Below are positions 63,752-64,000 of a DNA stretch of 64,000 nt, in pieces; the first letter of the stretch is position 1; each line of letters opens with the position of its first letter. This stretch comes from Chelativorans multitrophicus (GTDB taxonomy: Bacteria; Pseudomonadota; Alphaproteobacteria; Rhizobiales; Rhizobiaceae): positions 1,817,001 to 1,881,000 of the forward strand of contig NZ_JAAAPL010000001.1 of assembly GCF_011317445.1 (NCBI RefSeq). Reading direction: 5' to 3'. Under the pieces are notes generated by a model. That model was given only the letters and a program-made list of their open reading frames with translations, had not been told where the DNA came from and ran no database searches. The translations under genes were made by a program, and so were the position numbers.

Positions 63752-64000
63752 CCGATGCAGCGACCCATCCAACCGCAGGGAGCACCTGGTCTCGTATTGT
63801 CGGTCCTTTCGGCAAGTCCATCTCCGGCACTGTCGGCGCGATCCTCGTCCTGATCGTGCTCGTTTTCGTCTTCATCGGCCCTCTCGTCTGGACCGTGGAC
63901 CCCAATGCACAGAACCTCATCGACTCCTTCCTGGCGTTCAGCTCCGCCCACCCGCTCGGCACCGACGATCAGGGCCGCGACACCCTGGCCCGCATGATGG
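63748..64000 (+). CDS. DppC-like ABC permease (system 3), 3' partial
   Basis: The open frame from ATG 63748 runs off the window end. It has one membrane span (ILVLIVLVFVFIGPLVW) and then the family motif HPLGTDDQGRDTLARMM, as in DppC. It is coupled to the previous gene by a 4-bp overlap. ATPase genes are expected beyond the window. Confidence 0.9.
   Translation, partial: MTDAATHPTAGSTWSRIVGPFGKSISGTVGAILVLIVLVFVFIGPLVWTVDPNAQNLIDSFLAFSSAHPLGTDDQGRDTLARMM

Noticed and set aside
1-64000. CRISPR array, tRNA, rRNA or riboswitch
   Set aside because: No direct-repeat array, tRNA-like cloverleaf or rRNA segment was noticed by eye; a covariance-model search would be needed to exclude small RNAs.

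Overview
The window looks like an accessory region of an alphaproteobacterial (Hyphomicrobiales/rhizobia-like) genome. It is GC-rich, and the type I secretion genes, RND pump, PQQ-dehydrogenase cluster and peptide-type ABC transporters all resemble rhizobial families. This is inferred from gene content; there is no rRNA or other phylogenetic marker.

Layout. (1) 1-4.5 kb, plus strand: end of a probable type I secretion cargo protein, then its ABC exporter and HlyD-type adaptor. (2) 4.6-5.4 kb: debris, namely a frameshifted Xre/MbcA-type antitoxin and the tail of a PotC-like permease. (3) 5.5-17.3 kb: a periplasmic PQQ-dehydrogenase cluster. It has an SMP-30-like propeller, a Rieske protein, two quinoprotein dehydrogenases (the second lacks the catalytic Asp motif), a secreted Cys-rich protein, a pentapeptide-repeat protein, a cupredoxin-like protein, a YVTN propeller, and the binding protein, permease and (frameshifted) ATPase of the ABC system linked to PQQ alcohol oxidation. 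(4) 17.5-19.0 kb: a graveyard of TniA-like and IS6-like transposase fragments and a broken RES-domain toxin. (5) 19.0-24.0 kb: RND efflux pump, adaptor and divergent TetR repressor with a clear operator.

(6) 24.3-50.4 kb, all minus strand: the most interesting part, a catabolic island whose enzymes match the steps proposed for bacterial ergothioneine (thiohistidine betaine) breakdown. It has two histidine-ammonia-lyase-fold proteins without the MIO tripeptide (ergothionase candidates), a urocanase homologue lacking the usual active-site Cys (thiourocanate hydratase candidate), an S-methyl-thiohydantoin-desulfurase/DUF917 protein (desulfhydrase candidate), a hydantoinase and an N-carbamoyl-amino-acid amidohydrolase. 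Together these would give trimethylamine, sulfide and glutamate. The island also has an argininosuccinate-lyase-like enzyme, an Old Yellow Enzyme homologue, an MFS exporter, two paralogous five-gene Opp/Dpp ABC transporters and a LysR regulator with two tandem HTH domains. An 18-bp dyad motif recurs upstream of at least three of its operons.

(7) 50.7-64 kb: an adjoining sulfur/amino-acid module. It has a 3-mercaptopyruvate sulfurtransferase, a thioredoxin-like/PatB C-S lyase fusion, an FAD amine oxidase, a BisC-type S-oxide reductase and HyuA/HyuB (minus strand), and a third Opp-type transporter diverging on the plus strand and cut by the window end. Its substrate is not evident; S-oxidised or S-conjugated cysteine or thiohydantoin compounds are an inference.

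Several genes carry single frameshifts (OppD at 27.8 kb, the PQQ-system ATPase at 13.2 kb). These may be real decay or sequencing errors.
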